In this document: positions 49,809-51,126 of the stretch, in pieces
Layout: every line of letters begins with the position of its first letter
How positions within the stretch are numbered: position 1 is the first letter of the stretch
Assembly: GCF_000220395.1 (NCBI RefSeq)
Contig: NW_004085937.1
Location: 1 to 51,126, forward strand
DNA: 51,126 nucleotides
DNA from: Ichthyophthirius multifiliis
Lineage: Eukaryota > Ciliophora > Oligohymenophorea > Hymenostomatida
Direction: 5' to 3'
The notes under the pieces: model-generated
The model's input: only the letters and a program-made list of their open reading frames with translations
What the model was told of the DNA's origin: nothing
Databases searched by the model: none
Position numbers and translations under genes: made by a program

Positions 49809-51126
49809 ATGAAATCAAATAAATCTATATTAGGACAATCTGATATAAACAGTTCCATTTTTTCTAATTAAAATTCCCAAAAAACGCCTTAAAAGTCTCA
49901 AAAAAATACTTCGAAATCATTTGTTGAATAAAATAGTTTAAAAGAATTTCTTTTTTAAACATCATCCAATCGTTTAAATAAAGAAATATAATAAATTGAA
50001 AATGAAATAAAATATTTAACAATAGACTAAATAAATGAAGAATTAGACAATAATAGTAAAAAAAAAAAACAAATTAAAAAATAAAAAAATAAAAAAAAAA
50101 GTGAATAATATGATATTATTAATGAATAAAAGAAAATCTTTAGTATAATTAAAAAAATAGAAAATATTAAATGAATAAGAAGACTAAATAAAAAAAATGT
50201 AATAAATGAGCTTAAATTAATTGCAAAAATACATAATACAAACAAAAGAAGAACTAACAAATGACCAAGAAACATTACAAACATTAATAAAAGTGACAAA
50301 TTAAACTCCCAGAATGTAAAAAATAATATAATAAGTAACAAGTGACTTAAATGTGAATTCTCAAGATAGAAAACTAATAGAACTTTCAAGAAGTTCTGAT
50401 TTTTGGGAAACAAATAAATAATTTGAAGATTAAATAGATTTCTAATTAGATAAATTAAGAACTTATGATTTTGAATTAGAAAATGTGCATGTATAAATAT
50501 AAGATATATGTAAAAATCTAGACAATATAGAAGATAATATAAGAGATTTACTTATTACCAAAAGCGAAAATCATGTAATGAAAGCAGAACCATATTTCTA
50601 AAATAAAAAATAATGCTAAAATAATCTCAAATAATTGTTAATTTAAAGAAATAAAATAAAAGATAATAAAATTTAGTGTATTTATATTATAGTATAGCTC
50701 TTATAAAACCTAAAAGCTTTAAGATAAGAAAGAATATCTGATTTAGGTAATGTTTTTGGTGTAAATTATTAAGATGAAACTACTTTCAAAATAAATTATT
50801 ATATAGAATTTTTAGATTAACTAGAAAATGTACAATTTTTATACATATTTAAAAAATAAATTATAAAAAGCTTACTGTTATTGAAGATAGTTTATACTCT
50901 TTAGAATAGAATGTAGATAATTTATTAAAAGAAATAGATATAAGTTCAAAAGAAGTAAATTATATAAATAAATATAAAAATTATAGAAATAAAAGCAGAT
51001 ATATTAATATGAATATTTATATATATATAAATTATATATTTATATATATAAATGTGTTTATATATATATATTTATATAAATATATATATTTATAAATATT
51101 ATATAATATTTAGTCAGAAGTTATGT
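49809..51126 (+). CDS. Coiled-coil protein, 3' end outside the window (partial)
   Basis: Starts MKSNKSILGQSDINSSIFSN at 49809, with a Ser/Gln/Asn-rich, phosphosite-like N-terminus. A long coiled coil follows (NRLNKEIQQIENEIKYLTID, QLQKYIIQTKEELTNDQETL, KQFEDQIDFQLDKLRTYDFE, DICKNLDNIEDNIRDLL). Further exons read RISDLG, then NVFGVNYQDETTFKINYYIE, and after a 41-nt intron (about 50828-50868) LTVIEDSLYSLEQNVDNLLK. The frame changes once near an A run at about 50151. The last 100 bp are TA-rich, like an intron, and the gene continues beyond the window. Spindle, centrosomal or axonemal roles would fit such a protein, but nothing specific is seen. Confidence 0.7.

Noticed and set aside
1-51126. 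tRNA, rRNA, CRISPR or transposon
   Set aside because: No T-loop/B-box-like GGTTCGAATCC element, no rRNA-like GC-rich block, no spaced repeats and no reverse transcriptase, integrase or DDE transposase motif were found by eye.
1-51126. Retrovirus-like, LTR or Polinton-like elements
   Set aside because: No long terminal repeats, capsid-, polymerase- or protease-like viral blocks were recognised; the one protease-like gene (45462-47171) is a pepsin-fold host-type membrane protein.
1-51126. Euplotes-type code or +1 frameshifting
   Set aside because: Conserved proteins need TAA and TAG read as Gln, whereas Euplotes stops at these codons; the discrepancies here are in A/T runs and mostly need an added base.

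Overview
The window is macronuclear-type DNA from a ciliate that reads TAA and TAG as glutamine and uses TGA as its only stop. Every gene I could follow has many in-frame TAA/TAG codons, ends on TGA, and is split by very short GT...AG introns (about 35-150 nt). The DNA is extremely AT-rich, well above 80% by eye. Code, composition and introns point to an oligohymenophorean ciliate of the Tetrahymena/Ichthyophthirius kind. The composition is closer to Ichthyophthirius, but the species is an inference.

Layout. 561-5195 (+): an LRR/coiled-coil protein, a PIG-L type GlcNAc-PI de-N-acetylase and a long coiled-coil protein. 5349-9228 (-): a large trafficking adaptor with VHS domain, GAT-like helices, Q/N-rich hinge and alpha-adaptin-type ear. 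9518-14496 (+): a kelch-BTB protein and a single-pass membrane protein. 14677-20738: four genes, three on the minus strand, of which one (19810-20738) is gene-like but unresolved. 21744-23541 (-): dihydroxyacetone kinase. 24487-27794: an SLC22-like transporter converging on ORC2. 29376-36771 (+): four genes, including a B-box/coiled-coil protein, a D/E- and N/Q-rich protein and a small membrane protein. 37854-39143 (-): choline/ethanolamine phosphotransferase. 40405-42499 (-): a coiled-coil gene carrying a fresh tandem duplication. 42713-47171 (+): a coiled-coil gene, a four-TM protein and an aspartyl-protease-like membrane protein. 49809-end (+): a partial coiled-coil gene.

Genes stand alone, separated by AT-rich gaps of 0.1-2.6 kb; nothing suggests operons. 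The named genes serve basic cell functions: GPI and phospholipid synthesis, clathrin-type sorting, triose metabolism, DNA replication and transport.

Two points stand out. The VHS-GAT-hinge-ear protein rebuilds the layout of animal/fungal GGA adaptors with a different ear. Also, conserved genes repeatedly need one extra base in an A or T run to stay in frame. This is most simply a homopolymer-deletion bias in the sequence, but it should be checked against slippage. No rRNA, tRNA, CRISPR or intact transposon was seen.
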